Below, in pieces: positions 46,851 to 55,997 of a DNA stretch of 64,000 bases. Position numbers and translations under genes: made by a program. The DNA lies in the NCBI GenBank assembly GCA_963721725.1, contig CAVRLX010000022.1, forward strand, positions 1 to 64,000, read 5' to 3'. This DNA is from RI-153 sp963721725. Lineage in GTDB: Bacteria; Chloroflexota; Anaerolineae; Caldilineales; Caldilineaceae. Numbering within the stretch: position 1 is the first letter of the stretch; every line of letters begins with the position of its first letter. The notes below the pieces were generated by a model. That model was given only the letters and a program-made list of their open reading frames with translations. It searched no databases and had not been told where the DNA came from.

Positions 46851-47957
46851 CTACTCATAGCCCAACACCTTGCTCACGGCCTCCAAAAAGAAGTAATCCC
46901 CCCACATCACGCTTTCGTTGACGCCCAGGCCCTTGCGTTCGTGATACATGCCATGTTTGAGGATGCCTTCCCAGCCGGGTGTCTCGATGGCGAGAAATTC
47001 GGGTTCGGTGAGTGTGTCCATGATCTGATAGGCGTAATTTTCATAAAGGCGCGCCAGCGCGGCGTCACCCGTGAGGCGCGACAGGTTGATCAGCCCGCTG
47101 GCCGCAATAGCCGCCGCCGAGCTTTCGTAGGGGTTCTGCGGGTTGGTCTCATCCCAGTCGTTGGGCGGCACACCGTGATCAGGCGTGCGCTCCATGTAGA
47201 AGTTGGCGTTGGCCTGCGCTGTCTGCAAATAGCGCGGGTCGCCTGTCATGCCATAGACCGTGCCAAAGCCATAGAGCGACCACGCCAGCCCACGCGCCCA
47301 CGATGAATCATCGCGCCAGCCCTGATGGGTGCTTTGGCGAATGAACTCGCCGCTTTCGAGATTGAACAGCCCCTCGTGTGAGGTGCTGCCGTCGCCGCGC
47401 ACCAGATAGCGGCGTGTGGTGAGGCAGTGCTGGTTGACCAGTTTCCACAGCGCGTCGTCGCCGGTTTCGTCGGCGGCGTAAAAGATGATGCCCACGTTCA
47501 TCATAATGTCGATGAAAAGGCTGTCATCGGCCACAAACGAGCGCAGATATTGGCCCTTCTCTTTGAAGCGCTTGCCCATGGTCTGCCCCGCCTCGATGAT
47601 CACATCGTTAATCGCCTCATCGCCGGTGAATTCGTACCAGCGCCGCCACGTGGACCAAAACAAAAAGCCCAAATCGTGAACATTCCGGTCACTTTTACGA
47701 TGCTCTACATGGCGCGAATAATGTTCGGCCTTTTCGCGCCAATAGTCCTCGCCCGTGTGCTGATAGAGCAGCCAAAGCTGACCGCCCAAAAATCCCTCAC
47801 ACCAGTTGGTCCACGCCTCGCCGCCGTGTTGCCACTTGCCGTTCTGCGTGTACATGGGGAAAGTATCCGGGTGAGTCTCAATTAGATGGCGCAATTGCGC
47901 AGCGGCAAAATCCATCGTGCGCAGACATTTTTCTTGTAACCGTGCTTTGTCGATCAT
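46851..47957 (-). CDS. GH88 unsaturated uronyl hydrolase
   Basis: A 368-residue (alpha/alpha)6-barrel enzyme that removes 4,5-unsaturated uronic acids from oligosaccharides made by polysaccharide lyases. Catalytic aspartates D95 (NVHDLGF) and D150 (LFIDIMMN) correspond to D88 and D149 of the Bacillus enzyme. Aromatic substrate platforms are present (WTNWCEGFLGG, SSWARGLAWSLYG). No signal peptide, so it acts in the cytosol on imported oligosaccharides. The SDR gene follows after 78 bases and may process the released keto-uronate. Confidence 0.93.
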   Translation of the reverse strand: MIDKARLQEKCLRTMDFAAAQLRHLIETHPDTFPMYTQNGKWQHGGEAWTNWCEGFLGGQLWLLYQHTGEDYWREKAEHYSRHVEHRKSDRNVHDLGFLFWSTWRRWYEFTGDEAINDVIIEAGQTMGKRFKEKGQYLRSFVADDSLFIDIMMNVGIIFYAADETGDDALWKLVNQHCLTTRRYLVRGDGSTSHEGLFNLESGEFIRQSTHQGWRDDSSWARGLAWSLYGFGTVYGMTGDPRYLQTAQANANFYMERTPDHGVPPNDWDETNPQNPYESSAAAIAASGLINLSRLTGDAALARLYENYAYQIMDTLTEPEFLAIETPGWEGILKHGMYHERKGLGVNESVMWGDYFFLEAVSKVLGYE

Positions 47958-48017
47958 GATTTCCTCGGTGTGATGAAAAATTTAGAATTTTAACCGCAGA
48001 GAATAACTTGGATTTTA

Positions 48018-48072
48018 ACGCAAAGGCGCGGAGAATCTCTTTGCATCTCTGCGCCTTTGCCTCTTTGCGTTG
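48018..48072. terminator. hairpin between ThDP enzyme and GH88 genes
   Basis: AACGCAAAGGCGCGGAGA pairs with a segment containing TCTCTGCGCCTTTGC and TTTGCGTT. A GC-rich imperfect stem; related CAGAG-rich words recur near 60,190-60,275. Confidence 0.5.
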
Positions 48073-48080
48073 AACTCTGA

Positions 48081-49706
48081 TTACCGCGCCCGCCCCAGGT
48101 GGATCAGTGACCAGGGGGAGGGCATTTCGCCCACGGGGACTTCGATTACCGTGGGACCAGCCGTGGCAAAGCCGGTTTCAATGGCCCCACGCAGCGCGGC
48201 GGGACTTTCGGCCCGAATGCCCTGTGCGCCAAAGGCTTCGGCCAGTTTCACAAAATCAGGATTGCGCAACTCTGTGGCGATGACCCGGTTATCGTACATC
48301 TGCTTTTGCATGCGCTGCACATTGCCATATGCGCCGTCGCTAAAGACCACGCTCACGGTGCCGATTTTGTGCTGGACTGCCGTCGCCAGTTCCGTGGCAC
48401 AGAACAAGAAACCACCATCGCCGCTAATCGAAAGCACCGGCTTGTTGGGCTGCGCCACCTTCACGCCCAGCGCCGTTGCCACGCCCCAGCCCAGCGTGCC
48501 CTGATAGCCCGTGGAAATATAGCTGCGCGGATGATAGACCGGCAAAGCCACCCGCCCCACATAGCCCACCTGTGTCAGTTCGTCCACAAAGAGACCATCG
48601 TCGGGCAGAGCCGCCCGCAGCGCGCGCAGCCATTCCATCTGTGGGGCCAGCCGTTCGGTAAAAAGGTCATCGATCTCGGCTTTGAGCGCGAGCAGTTCAT
48701 CTGTGCGCGAAGGCCGCCCATGCGTGTGCCGCTCCACCGCAGGGAGCAGCGCCCGCAGCGCCGTGTCGGCATCGGCCACAATGCCCACATCCGCCGGGTG
48801 AATGCGCGTCATCTCTTCCGGGTCTACATCGATCCGCACCAGCGTCAGCCCATCATCAACGCCCCAATTCATGAGCGGCTGTTGCAGCCGTGTGCCAATC
48901 GCCAGCACCACATCCGCCGTGGCCCACAGCCGATGGCCGGCGGGGATGCCGTGGCTCAGGTAATGGTGATCGCTGATCACGCCGCGCCCGTTATAGCTTG
49001 CCATCACCGGCGCTTGCAGCGCTTCGGCCAGGGCCAACACCGCCTCGCTGGCATCCTGTGCGCCGCCGCCCACACAGATTAAGGGCTGCTTGGCCGCGCC
49101 CAAAATTTTAGCGGCGCGCTCGATGGCGTCAGGATCAAGCGCGGGTCGGCGCGGTGTCAGCGCAATCGGCGACAGATCCACCTCGGCCTTGCTGCTCAGC
49201 ACATCGGGCGGAACCTCCAACCCCACCGGGCGCGGACGGTCCGAGTGCAATTGGTTAAACGCGTTGGCAATTTGGCGGGGGGCTTCTTGCGGGCGCTTGA
49301 TGCGATCCGCCCATTTGGTCAGCGTGCGCATGATCCCCACCTGGTCGGGGATCTCGTGTAACATGCCATAGCCGCGCCCAATGTGGTCGGTGTGGATCTG
49401 CCCAGTGAGGCACAGTACCTTTGCATTGGCCCCATAGGCCGTGGAGAGCGCCGCCGTGGTGTTGAGAAAGCCCGGTCCCGGCACCACGCTATAGACGCCC
49501 ACCCGATCCGAGGCCAGCGCGTAGCCCAGCGCCATGTAGGCCGCGCCCTGTTCGTGGCGCGTGTGGATCACGCGCAGTTTATCGCCAGCATCGTGGACGG
49601 CATTGAAAAAGTAGTCGTTCTGCACGCCGGGCAGCCCGAAAATCGTGTCGACACCGTGGTTGATCAACGACTGAACAATGGCTTCACCGCCGGTCACTGT
49701 GGGCAT
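48081..49706 (-). CDS. ThDP-dependent enzyme (acetolactate synthase-like)
   Basis: A 541-residue member of the thiamine-diphosphate decarboxylase/carboligase family with three domains. The catalytic Glu is E52 (RHEQGA). The Mg-ThDP motif runs GDGG (429-432) to N462 in SDGAYGN. FLNTTAALSTAYGANAKVLC fits acetolactate-synthase-like or keto-acid decarboxylase-like enzymes. No regulatory subunit (ilvN) or ketol-acid reductoisomerase is nearby, so it is unlikely to be the housekeeping IlvB. It may act on a 2-keto acid from sugar-acid breakdown. Stands alone with its own start and a downstream hairpin. Confidence 0.88.
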   Translation of the reverse strand: MPTVTGGEAIVQSLINHGVDTIFGLPGVQNDYFFNAVHDAGDKLRVIHTRHEQGAAYMALGYALASDRVGVYSVVPGPGFLNTTAALSTAYGANAKVLCLTGQIHTDHIGRGYGMLHEIPDQVGIMRTLTKWADRIKRPQEAPRQIANAFNQLHSDRPRPVGLEVPPDVLSSKAEVDLSPIALTPRRPALDPDAIERAAKILGAAKQPLICVGGGAQDASEAVLALAEALQAPVMASYNGRGVISDHHYLSHGIPAGHRLWATADVVLAIGTRLQQPLMNWGVDDGLTLVRIDVDPEEMTRIHPADVGIVADADTALRALLPAVERHTHGRPSRTDELLALKAEIDDLFTERLAPQMEWLRALRAALPDDGLFVDELTQVGYVGRVALPVYHPRSYISTGYQGTLGWGVATALGVKVAQPNKPVLSISGDGGFLFCATELATAVQHKIGTVSVVFSDGAYGNVQRMQKQMYDNRVIATELRNPDFVKLAEAFGAQGIRAESPAALRGAIETGFATAGPTVIEVPVGEMPSPWSLIHLGRAR

Positions 49707-50227
49707 AGAGGACTCCTTTACAGCTGGGAAGGGGGCTATGGGTTGCCGCTATGATACGGGAAATCGGGCAAAAGGTCTACTTGGCAAGCCGCAGGGCAGA
49801 GCCGCATCATTTCGGGAATGGTCGATCCGCATAACTATGATTGCCACTGGAACAGATGGTATACTGCTCTCGTGTGGCACACTTGGCTGGGGAAGGATCA
49901 CAATGACCAGCAGCGTATGCGGCCTATCTACTTCAGCCGCTGTGTACTAGTGCTTCTCCAATCGTAAATTGACGAGTAGGGGCGCTGCTTGCTGCGCCCC
50001 TACGGCAATGTCGCCAATTAAAGATTGTGCTAGTACTAGATTTTATACGCATTTAGGCGATCTTCTCAGCGTTCTTCGCGCAAGAGCACTGATTCACTTA
50101 CAAAAACAGTAATCCTTCTGTGAGTGCCTATCTTTCAAATGAATCGCCCGCGCATCGTCTAGCGGCGACTCTACTTGATCGCTTTGAAACATTATCCGTG
50201 ATCCACTCCCATCCTGAGGAGGTCTCA
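49707..50227. other. 520-base intergenic region
   Basis: Between divergently transcribed genes. It holds one ~90-base palindromic element (49,946-50,036); the ribosome site GAGGAGG of the amidohydrolase is at the end. I see no supported gene. Confidence 0.5.
49946..50036. repeat. MITE-like palindromic element
   Basis: Outer ends ACTAGTGC / GTGCTAGT-like, inner AATTGACGA / CGCCAATT, and the core hairpin GTAGGGGCGC-TGCTTGCT-GCGCCCCTAC with perfect 10-bp arms. The nested inverted symmetry over ~90 bases suggests a non-autonomous mobile element. Confidence 0.55.
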
Positions 50228-51325
50228 ATGTCCACCCTTGTTGCCGAAATGCCCGACACCCCCACACAGACCCGCACGCGCATTATTGACTGCGACGTCC
50301 ATCATCAGTTCACCGAACCTTCTACCCTTTTCCCCTACCTGCCCCGTCAATATGTAGAATACATCAAAGACTTTGGTGCCATGATGCCGGGGATCGGCTA
50401 CACCAATGTGCCGGGCAGCGGCGCTCGCCAAGATCTCTGGACCGGTTCAGATGTCAACCCGGCCACACAGCCCCAGGTCTGTGTAGAGAAACATCTCAAC
50501 GCCTACGACATTGACGTGGCCGTGCTCACTGGCGGCCCCTATGCCGCCGCCGTGCATCCCGATGTGGACTATGCCGCCGCCTATTGTCGCGCTTTCAACG
50601 ACTGGACGCTGGAACACTGGCTGAGCGTTGATGCGCGGCTGCGCGGCTCAATCCACATTGCCCCCACCGATCCCGAACAGGCCGTGGCCGAGATCGAACG
50701 GCTGGGGCCGCGCCCGGAATTTGCGCAAGTGTTGATGCCCGCCGGGGCGCGTATGCCCTTTGGCAATCGCTTTTATCATCCCATCTATGCCGCCTGCGAA
50801 CGGCACGGCTTGCCCATGTGCGTCCACTTTGGCGGCGAAGGCGCGGGTATTTCGGCCCCGCCCACGGCCGCGGGCTATCCCTCCTATTATTTGGAAATGC
50901 GCATGGCCCGCCCGCAGATTGCCATGGCCCACCTCACCAGCCTGATTTGCGAGGGCGTCTTTGAGAAGTTCCCCAATTTCCGCTTTCTCTTCATCGAGCA
51001 TGATGTCTTTTGGGTGCCCGGCCTGCTCTGGCACATGGACAGCGACTGGAAGAGCCTGCGCGATTACACGCCGTGGGTCAAGCAACTGCCCAGCGAATAT
51101 GTGCGCCAGAACGTGCGCTTTGGTTCGCAGCCCTTGCCAGACACGCCCACGAAAAAGGATCTGGCGACCTTCCTTGATTGGATGCACGCCGACGAGGTCA
51201 TGGTCTTTGCCAGCGACTATCCGCACTGGGACTGGGACGAACCCAACACCTTCCTGGGCGGCTTTGATGAGGTCCTGCGCCGCAGGATCATGGGCGAGAA
51301 TGCGCGGGCGCTCTATGGCTTCTAA
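50228..51325 (+). CDS. metal-dependent amidohydrolase (ACMSD-like)
   Basis: A 365-residue amidohydrolase-2 family TIM barrel, related to aminocarboxymuconate-semialdehyde and o-aromatic-acid decarboxylases. Metal-site motifs: IIDCDVHHQF (D23-x-H25), LPMCVHFGG (His), FLFIEHD (His), and FASDYPHWD with the final catalytic Asp. The ATG at 50,228 follows GAGGAGG; the ~36 extra upstream codons are non-conserved. It overlaps the Rieske gene by 11 bases. Probably a decarboxylase or hydrolase of a cyclic acid; substrate unknown. Confidence 0.9.
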   Translation: MSTLVAEMPDTPTQTRTRIIDCDVHHQFTEPSTLFPYLPRQYVEYIKDFGAMMPGIGYTNVPGSGARQDLWTGSDVNPATQPQVCVEKHLNAYDIDVAVLTGGPYAAAVHPDVDYAAAYCRAFNDWTLEHWLSVDARLRGSIHIAPTDPEQAVAEIERLGPRPEFAQVLMPAGARMPFGNRFYHPIYAACERHGLPMCVHFGGEGAGISAPPTAAGYPSYYLEMRMARPQIAMAHLTSLICEGVFEKFPNFRFLFIEHDVFWVPGLLWHMDSDWKSLRDYTPWVKQLPSEYVRQNVRFGSQPLPDTPTKKDLATFLDWMHADEVMVFASDYPHWDWDEPNTFLGGFDEVLRRRIMGENARALYGF

Positions 51326-51671
51326 CCGGCATGTGGTGGCGCGCGCCGCCGATCTGCCCCCCGGCGCGCGCCTGATCGTCACGATCCACGGGCGCGAGAT
51401 CGGCGTTTTCAACGTGGCGGGTGAGTATTACGCCCTGCTCAACTACTGTCCACACCGGGCCGGGCCGCTCTGCCAGGGGCGTGTGCGTCCGCTGGTGGTG
51501 GCCGATGGCGTCTATAGCCTGCACCACGAGCGCGAAGGCGAGATCCTCAAATGTCCCTGGCATCAATGGGAGTTCGACATCCGCACCGGGCGCGCTTTGG
51601 CCGATCAAACGCTGCGCGTACGGACGTATCGTGTGGTGGAGGAAGCTGGGGAGGTAGTGGTCTATGGGTGA
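51315..51671 (+). CDS. Rieske [2Fe-2S] ferredoxin
   Basis: A 118-residue soluble Rieske protein. Cluster ligands are C45-P-H47 (NYCPHRAG) and C80-P-W-H83 (LKCPWHQWEF). It keeps the order of NirD/dioxygenase-type ferredoxins with an HHEREGEILKCP insertion typical of the amidohydrolase-linked type. The ATG at 51,315 lies inside the end of the amidohydrolase gene, so translation is coupled. The likely role is electron transfer to an oxygenase that acts with the amidohydrolase; no oxygenase gene is adjacent. Confidence 0.9.
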   Translation: MASNRHVVARAADLPPGARLIVTIHGREIGVFNVAGEYYALLNYCPHRAGPLCQGRVRPLVVADGVYSLHHEREGEILKCPWHQWEFDIRTGRALADQTLRVRTYRVVEEAGEVVVYG

Positions 51672-51708
51672 GCGGCGTGGGATTCACAGGCGACTGTCAC
51701 CTTAAGCG

Positions 51709-51789
51709 ATGCACAAGTCCCGGGCACTTTCTAGTCAGTATGGCCTCATCCAGCCAGTGAACTCTGTGAAGTGCCGGGGACTTGTGCAT
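51709..51789. repeat. 81-base inverted-repeat element between convergent genes
   Basis: ATGCACAAGTCCCGGGCACTT (arm at 51,709-51,729) and its complement with one change (51,769-51,789) flank ~39 bases. A long stem usable as a bidirectional terminator or a small mobile element. Confidence 0.65.
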
Positions 51790-51840
51790 ACGTATTTTCG
51801 TGGAATCGCCGAAGCGCGCTGCACCGCAGGGGGATGCGGC

Positions 51841-52269
51841 CTATTTGAAGACTAGCAGTAAAATCCCCCCGAAGATCACCACAATTCCCGCCGCCGATCG
51901 CCAGGTCAACGGCTCGTTGAGAAGCAGCGCCGAAAGGAGGAGCACTAGCGGTAAACTACCCCGATCAATGGCCGCCACAGCGGCCGTGGGGCCAACTTGG
52001 AGCGCGCGAAAATAGGCCAGCCACGAGAGTCCTGTACCCGCGGCCGAGAGTACCAACCAGAGCCAGACCGACGATGGAATGGTGCGAATGGCGCGCACTT
52101 CGCCCGTACTAAGCACAATTCCCCACACGATGACCAGCACCACACTAGTGCGGATCGCCGTCGCTAGGTTGGAATTAACATTTTGTATACCAATTTTGGC
52201 GAAAATAGTGGTCAGCGCGGCAAAAAGCGCCGAGAGAAACGCGTACCCCCACCATGGAAGATTAGGCAT
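51841..52269 (-). CDS. EamA-like membrane protein (half-size)
   Basis: 142 residues from the ATG at 52,269, with five hydrophobic segments and one EamA repeat: GYAFLSALFAALTTIFAKIG, AIRTSVVLVIVWG, SSVWLWLVLSAAGTGLSWLA, YFRALQVGPTAAVAAIDRGS and GIVVIFGGILLLVF. Full-length DMT transporters have two such repeats; the half-size form must dimerise. The start overlaps the DinB-ankyrin stop by 8 bases. A metabolite or drug exporter is likely; substrate unknown. Confidence 0.88.
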   Translation of the reverse strand: MPNLPWWGYAFLSALFAALTTIFAKIGIQNVNSNLATAIRTSVVLVIVWGIVLSTGEVRAIRTIPSSVWLWLVLSAAGTGLSWLAYFRALQVGPTAAVAAIDRGSLPLVLLLSALLLNEPLTWRSAAGIVVIFGGILLLVFK

Positions 52270-53680
52270 CGGTGGCGCCTCCTGCAATGAGCATGGAAAT
52301 CATGGTCTCGTCGTTGTTTTGGCGCGCGCCTTGCAGCGGCGTAAAATCGTCCTGCTGGCGGGCATTAACATCCGCCCCGGCCTCAATCAGTTGTTGCACC
52401 GTGGCAGCATTGCGACTGGCAACGGCGGCGTGGAGAGGCTGAATGCGCATGGCGTTGCGGCTGACAGCGTGGACATCGGCCCCCTGCTGGAGCAGATGGC
52501 GCACGGTCTGCGGTTGGTTGAAAAAGCAGGCCAGTTGCAACGGCGTGTAGCCATCAGGCGAATAGCGGTTAATGCTCTCTGGGTTGTGGGCAAGGTAGGC
52601 TTGGATGGTATTGAGATCGCCCATGATGGCTGCGTCAAAAAGATCCAATTCCGTGCCCGCCTCGCGCAGCCAATGGGCAATCTGCGCCTGCCCATTGTAC
52701 ATGGCAAAGCTAACGCCAGAGATTCGATTCTGATTGGTGGCGTTGACCAATCTGGGCTGCGCTTGAATGAGCCGTTGCACCGCTTCAATGCTCCCGGCTT
52801 GGATCGCCGCAAACAGGTGTTGCGTGCCCTGAATGGCCGCTTCGACGACTGCCGTGCGCTCACCGATCTGCGCTGCCAATGGCGCACAGTGCTTATCCAT
52901 CTCCGGCGCACCCAGAATAGCGCTTTCCACTTCGGCCAACGCTCGGTAGAGGCGGCGAATATGCAACATAGCTTCGGTGGGCGGTTTGACCACGGCCAGT
53001 GTCTTTTCAATCTGCACGCTGTGTTCGTGCAAATGGGCGGTGAGCCGGCCCATGCGAAAGCGTATCGAGGGCTGTTGCGTCTCCCAAAAAGGTGAGCGCG
53101 CGTCTAATTCATGTTCGCTCCGGTTCATCAACTGTGACAAGATAAAGCCGTGTAGCGCATCTGCGGCGGTTGTCATCTCGGCCAATGTCGCCTCCACCGT
53201 GGGCAAGCGCGGACCGTCAGCCAATAATGCTTCGGCGTGGGCAATATCCAACTCAGCGTCGTGACCTGCGGACTGCGCTTCCAGTCCCAACAGCATGGAG
53301 CCGAGAAAGGCGCGGGCTGTTTCCAGCATGTGAAAGAGCGCCATTTGCACCGACCATTGATCTTCTGCCGGACGTTGCTTAAACTCCGCCTCACTCAGCC
53401 CCACCAAGAGTGCCCGTAGATCCCAATACGCGCTGTGATAGCGGGCAAGCAGACGCTGTGCCACCGTGGGTGGGTTGTCTGGTACGCGCTGCACCCCCAG
53501 ATCGGCAGCCAAATCGTCCAATTCCTGTATGGTTCCGATCAAGGCCATGCGGATGCTGCCGTAATCGCCCCAGCCCCAAGCTTCATTGGCAAGCGTGGCT
53601 TCGTCATGGGGAGCGAGTCTCCTTGCCAGAGCTTGGACGGCTGTTGCCAGCCCTGATTCTGCAATAGGTTGTAGAGTCAT
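52262..53680 (-). CDS. DinB-like and ankyrin-repeat fusion protein
   Basis: 472 residues from the ATG at 53,680, preceded by AAGGAAAG. Residues ~60-240 look like a DinB/DUF664 four-helix bundle: LLARYHSAYWDLRALLVGLS, QWSVQMALFHMLETARAFLG and LTAHLHEHSVQIEKTL with its conserved His. Residues ~280-470 contain five ankyrin repeats such as DGYTPLQLACFFNQPQTVRH and QPLHAAVASRNAATVQQLIE. DinB proteins bind divalent metal and act as thiol transferases or similar; ankyrin repeats mediate protein contacts. The combination is unusual. Coupled to the EamA-like gene. Confidence 0.82.
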   Translation of the reverse strand: MTLQPIAESGLATAVQALARRLAPHDEATLANEAWGWGDYGSIRMALIGTIQELDDLAADLGVQRVPDNPPTVAQRLLARYHSAYWDLRALLVGLSEAEFKQRPAEDQWSVQMALFHMLETARAFLGSMLLGLEAQSAGHDAELDIAHAEALLADGPRLPTVEATLAEMTTAADALHGFILSQLMNRSEHELDARSPFWETQQPSIRFRMGRLTAHLHEHSVQIEKTLAVVKPPTEAMLHIRRLYRALAEVESAILGAPEMDKHCAPLAAQIGERTAVVEAAIQGTQHLFAAIQAGSIEAVQRLIQAQPRLVNATNQNRISGVSFAMYNGQAQIAHWLREAGTELDLFDAAIMGDLNTIQAYLAHNPESINRYSPDGYTPLQLACFFNQPQTVRHLLQQGADVHAVSRNAMRIQPLHAAVASRNAATVQQLIEAGADVNARQQDDFTPLQGARQNNDETMISMLIAGGATDA

Positions 53681-54072
53681 GGTTGCTTTCCTTGGAATAT
53701 GGGTAGAAACGATGCAACAACAGCATATCAGGGGCGGAATCACCATGCAAGTGCTAGAACATATGTTCGTCAATTTTATACCGCTGGGTTTAGCTTTCCT
53801 TGGTTTGACAGCCCTAACAACGGCAAAAGGCAGAGTAATCACTGTGACTGAATTGGTAGAGCCACTGTACAATGTTGGAAAAATGCGTTTGACAGACACT
53901 TGTAAGCGTGATACCATCCCGACAGCCGCAAGTTGGCTGCAAATTCCCCACTTTTCTCAATTGTAGAAATAGACCCTGAAATCGAATTCTCCACAGACCG
54001 GACTCTGTATTTGCCTTGCCGTAGCCGATTTGACGCTGGCTTGGCATTTCATCCCCACCAAGAGGAGGTACT
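53681..54072. other. 390-base divergent promoter region
   Basis: Contains the candidate promoter of the second ABC operon (53,889-53,917) and the GAGGAGG ribosome site at its end. Short open frames here lack ribosome sites and known patterns. Confidence 0.5.
53889..53917 (+). promoter_or_regulatory. sigma70-type promoter of second ABC operon
   Basis: TTGACA (53,889-53,894), a 17-base spacer and TACCAT (53,912-53,917). The transcript would have a leader of about 150 bases before the permease ATG at 54,073. Confidence 0.55.
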
Positions 54073-55038
54073 ATGGCTGTTGGTGCAGAAGTACGTTCCG
54101 CCTATCGACCGGCAAAACCCGGCATTGGCGCGCGGTTGCTGGGCACGCGCTCGAATATGGAAGCCCACGAAGCCAAATGGGGATATATCTTTTTATTGCC
54201 CTGGCTGATTGGACTGACTATTTTTATCCTTGGGCCTATTATTGCCTCGGCTTATTTTAGCTTGACGGAATACACCGTGATGACGCCACCCCAATGGGTG
54301 GGGCTGGCGAACTATCAAAAGGCTTTCTTTGATGATAAGCAATTCTGGCCGTCGCTCTATCGTACGTTGGTCTATTCGCTGGCTGTCGTGCCGCTGGGCC
54401 TGGCGGGGTCGCTGGCGCTGGCAACCTTGCTCAACCAGCGGGTCAAAGGCACCAACATTTTCCGTACCCTCTTCTTTTTGCCCAGTCTGACCCCGGCTGT
54501 GGCGCTGGCTGTGTTGTGGACATGGCTCTTTCACCCTAGTGTCGGTCCCATCAATCTCATCCTTAGTTGGGTTGGGATCGAAGGTCCCGGTTGGCTGTCT
54601 AGCAAAGATTGGGCCATGCCGGCGCTGATTGTGATTACCCTATGGGCGGCCATTGGCGGTAACAACATGCTCATCTTTCTGGCTGGCCTACAGGGCGTCC
54701 CCCAAGAACTCTACGAAGCTGCCGAGATTGACGGTGCCAGTAACTGGTCTAAGTTCCGCCATGTCACCATCCCGCTCATTTCACCAACAATGCTCTTTAA
54801 CTTGATTCTGGGCGTGATCGGTGCGCTCAAGGTCTTTACCTTGGCTTATGTTGCTACCCAAGGCGGACCTTCGTATGCAACTTGGTTCTTGGCTTTGCAC
54901 ATCTATCGGCAAGCCTTCGAGTATTTCCGCATGGGATATGGTTCGGCATTGGCTTGGGTCTTTGTGGTGCTCTTGCTGGCCTTTACCTATCTCCAGATGA
55001 CTTGGTCTCGGCGCTGGGTCTACTACGGAGGGGAGTAA
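54073..55038 (+). CDS. sugar ABC transporter permease (MalF/UgpA-type)
   Basis: A 321-residue CUT1 permease. The first membrane segment is WGYIFLLPWLIGLTIFILGP; the EAA motif is YEAAEIDGASNWSKF, then VTIPLISP. It is followed after 6 bases by its partner permease. The operon order permease, permease, binding protein is reversed relative to the 38-42 kb operon, and the two binding proteins differ, so this is an independent system. GAGGAGG precedes the ATG. Confidence 0.93.
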   Translation: MAVGAEVRSAYRPAKPGIGARLLGTRSNMEAHEAKWGYIFLLPWLIGLTIFILGPIIASAYFSLTEYTVMTPPQWVGLANYQKAFFDDKQFWPSLYRTLVYSLAVVPLGLAGSLALATLLNQRVKGTNIFRTLFFLPSLTPAVALAVLWTWLFHPSVGPINLILSWVGIEGPGWLSSKDWAMPALIVITLWAAIGGNNMLIFLAGLQGVPQELYEAAEIDGASNWSKFRHVTIPLISPTMLFNLILGVIGALKVFTLAYVATQGGPSYATWFLALHIYRQAFEYFRMGYGSALAWVFVVLLLAFTYLQMTWSRRWVYYGGE

Positions 55039-55044
55039 ACGAGT

Positions 55045-55953
55045 ATGACGACTGAAAGCCAAGTGTTGACACAGGTCGGTGCCAGCGCTGCCAAAGAGCG
55101 ACGTTCAACAGAGATTGCCAATGTGCGTCGAACCATTTTACTCTACTTGTTGATGACGGGGTTGAGCATTATCTTTATGTTCCCTTTCTTTTGGACAGTC
55201 GCTAGTTCTCTCAAGCAGATCTGGGAACTAATGACCTTTCCTCCCACTTGGCTACCCGTAATCCCGCAGTGGCAGAATTACACTACCGTCTTAGAAAAAG
55301 TACCCTTTCTGCGCTGGACATGGAATAGCGTCTACGTGGTGGGGCTGAGCACGGCGGGCACAGTCCTGTCGGCGTCGGTTGTTGCCTACTCTTTTGCCCG
55401 CTTTCGCTACCGTGGCCGCAATATTATTTTTCTCATCACCTTGGCAACCATGATGTTGCCCGCCCAGGTAACACTAATTCCCCAGTTTGTCTTGTTTCAT
55501 AAGTTAGGATGGATAGAGACGTTGCGTCCGTTGTGGGTGCCGACTTGGTTTGGCGGCGGTGCTTTCTTTATCTTCCTGTTTCGCCAGTTCTTTATGTCGT
55601 TGCCGCGCGAACTGGACGAAGCCGCCTTGATCGATGGGGCCAGCTACCCGCGTATTTTTTGGAGCATCATCCTGCCTTTGAGCGGCCCTGTCATGGCCAC
55701 CGTGGCGGTAATCTCGTTTATTTCCGGCTGGAACGACTTTGTGAACCCGCTTATCTATGTTCATACCCCCGATAAATATACGCTGGCGGTGGGTCTGAAT
55801 TACTTCCGTCAAATTCCCGATGCGGCGGGAGCACCAACCCAACATCTGCTCATGGCGGCGTCGGTGATGGTGATTATGCCGGTCCTTCTGATCTTCTTCC
55901 TGGCTCAACGCTACTTCGTTCAGGGCATCGTTCTATCCGGCATCAAAGGCTAA
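55045..55953 (+). CDS. sugar ABC transporter permease (MalG/UgpE-type)
   Basis: A 302-residue CUT1 permease with six membrane segments (ILLYLLMTGLSIIFMFPFFW first). The EAA motif is LDEAALIDGASYPRIFW, then LPLSGP. It ends QRYFVQGIVLSGIKG. It pairs with the permease encoded 6 bases upstream. A terminator-like hairpin sits just after its stop, before the binding-protein gene. No ATPase subunit is encoded in the window. Confidence 0.93.
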   Translation: MTTESQVLTQVGASAAKERRSTEIANVRRTILLYLLMTGLSIIFMFPFFWTVASSLKQIWELMTFPPTWLPVIPQWQNYTTVLEKVPFLRWTWNSVYVVGLSTAGTVLSASVVAYSFARFRYRGRNIIFLITLATMMLPAQVTLIPQFVLFHKLGWIETLRPLWVPTWFGGGAFFIFLFRQFFMSLPRELDEAALIDGASYPRIFWSIILPLSGPVMATVAVISFISGWNDFVNPLIYVHTPDKYTLAVGLNYFRQIPDAAGAPTQHLLMAASVMVIMPVLLIFFLAQRYFVQGIVLSGIKG

Positions 55954-55963
55954 ATCCTTGCCG

Positions 55964-55997
55964 AAACCGAATTTTTAACCATGAGATTCGGTTTTTT
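55964..55997 (+). terminator. hairpin with T-tract between permease and binding protein
   Basis: AAACCGAAT (55,964-55,972) and ATTCGGTTT (55,986-55,994) with a 13-base loop and a run of six T overlapping the right arm. It has the form of an intrinsic terminator or attenuator inside the operon. Confidence 0.65.

Noticed and set aside
46851..47957. GH88 gene as GH105 rhamnogalacturonyl hydrolase
   Set aside because: The NVHDLGF and FIDIMMN aspartates match the GH88 pair D88/D149; GH105 is possible only as a distant alternative.
53586..53966. 126-codon plus-strand open frame before the ABC operon
   Set aside because: Its first third is antisense to the DinB-ankyrin gene; no ribosome site, and it overlaps the operon's candidate promoter.
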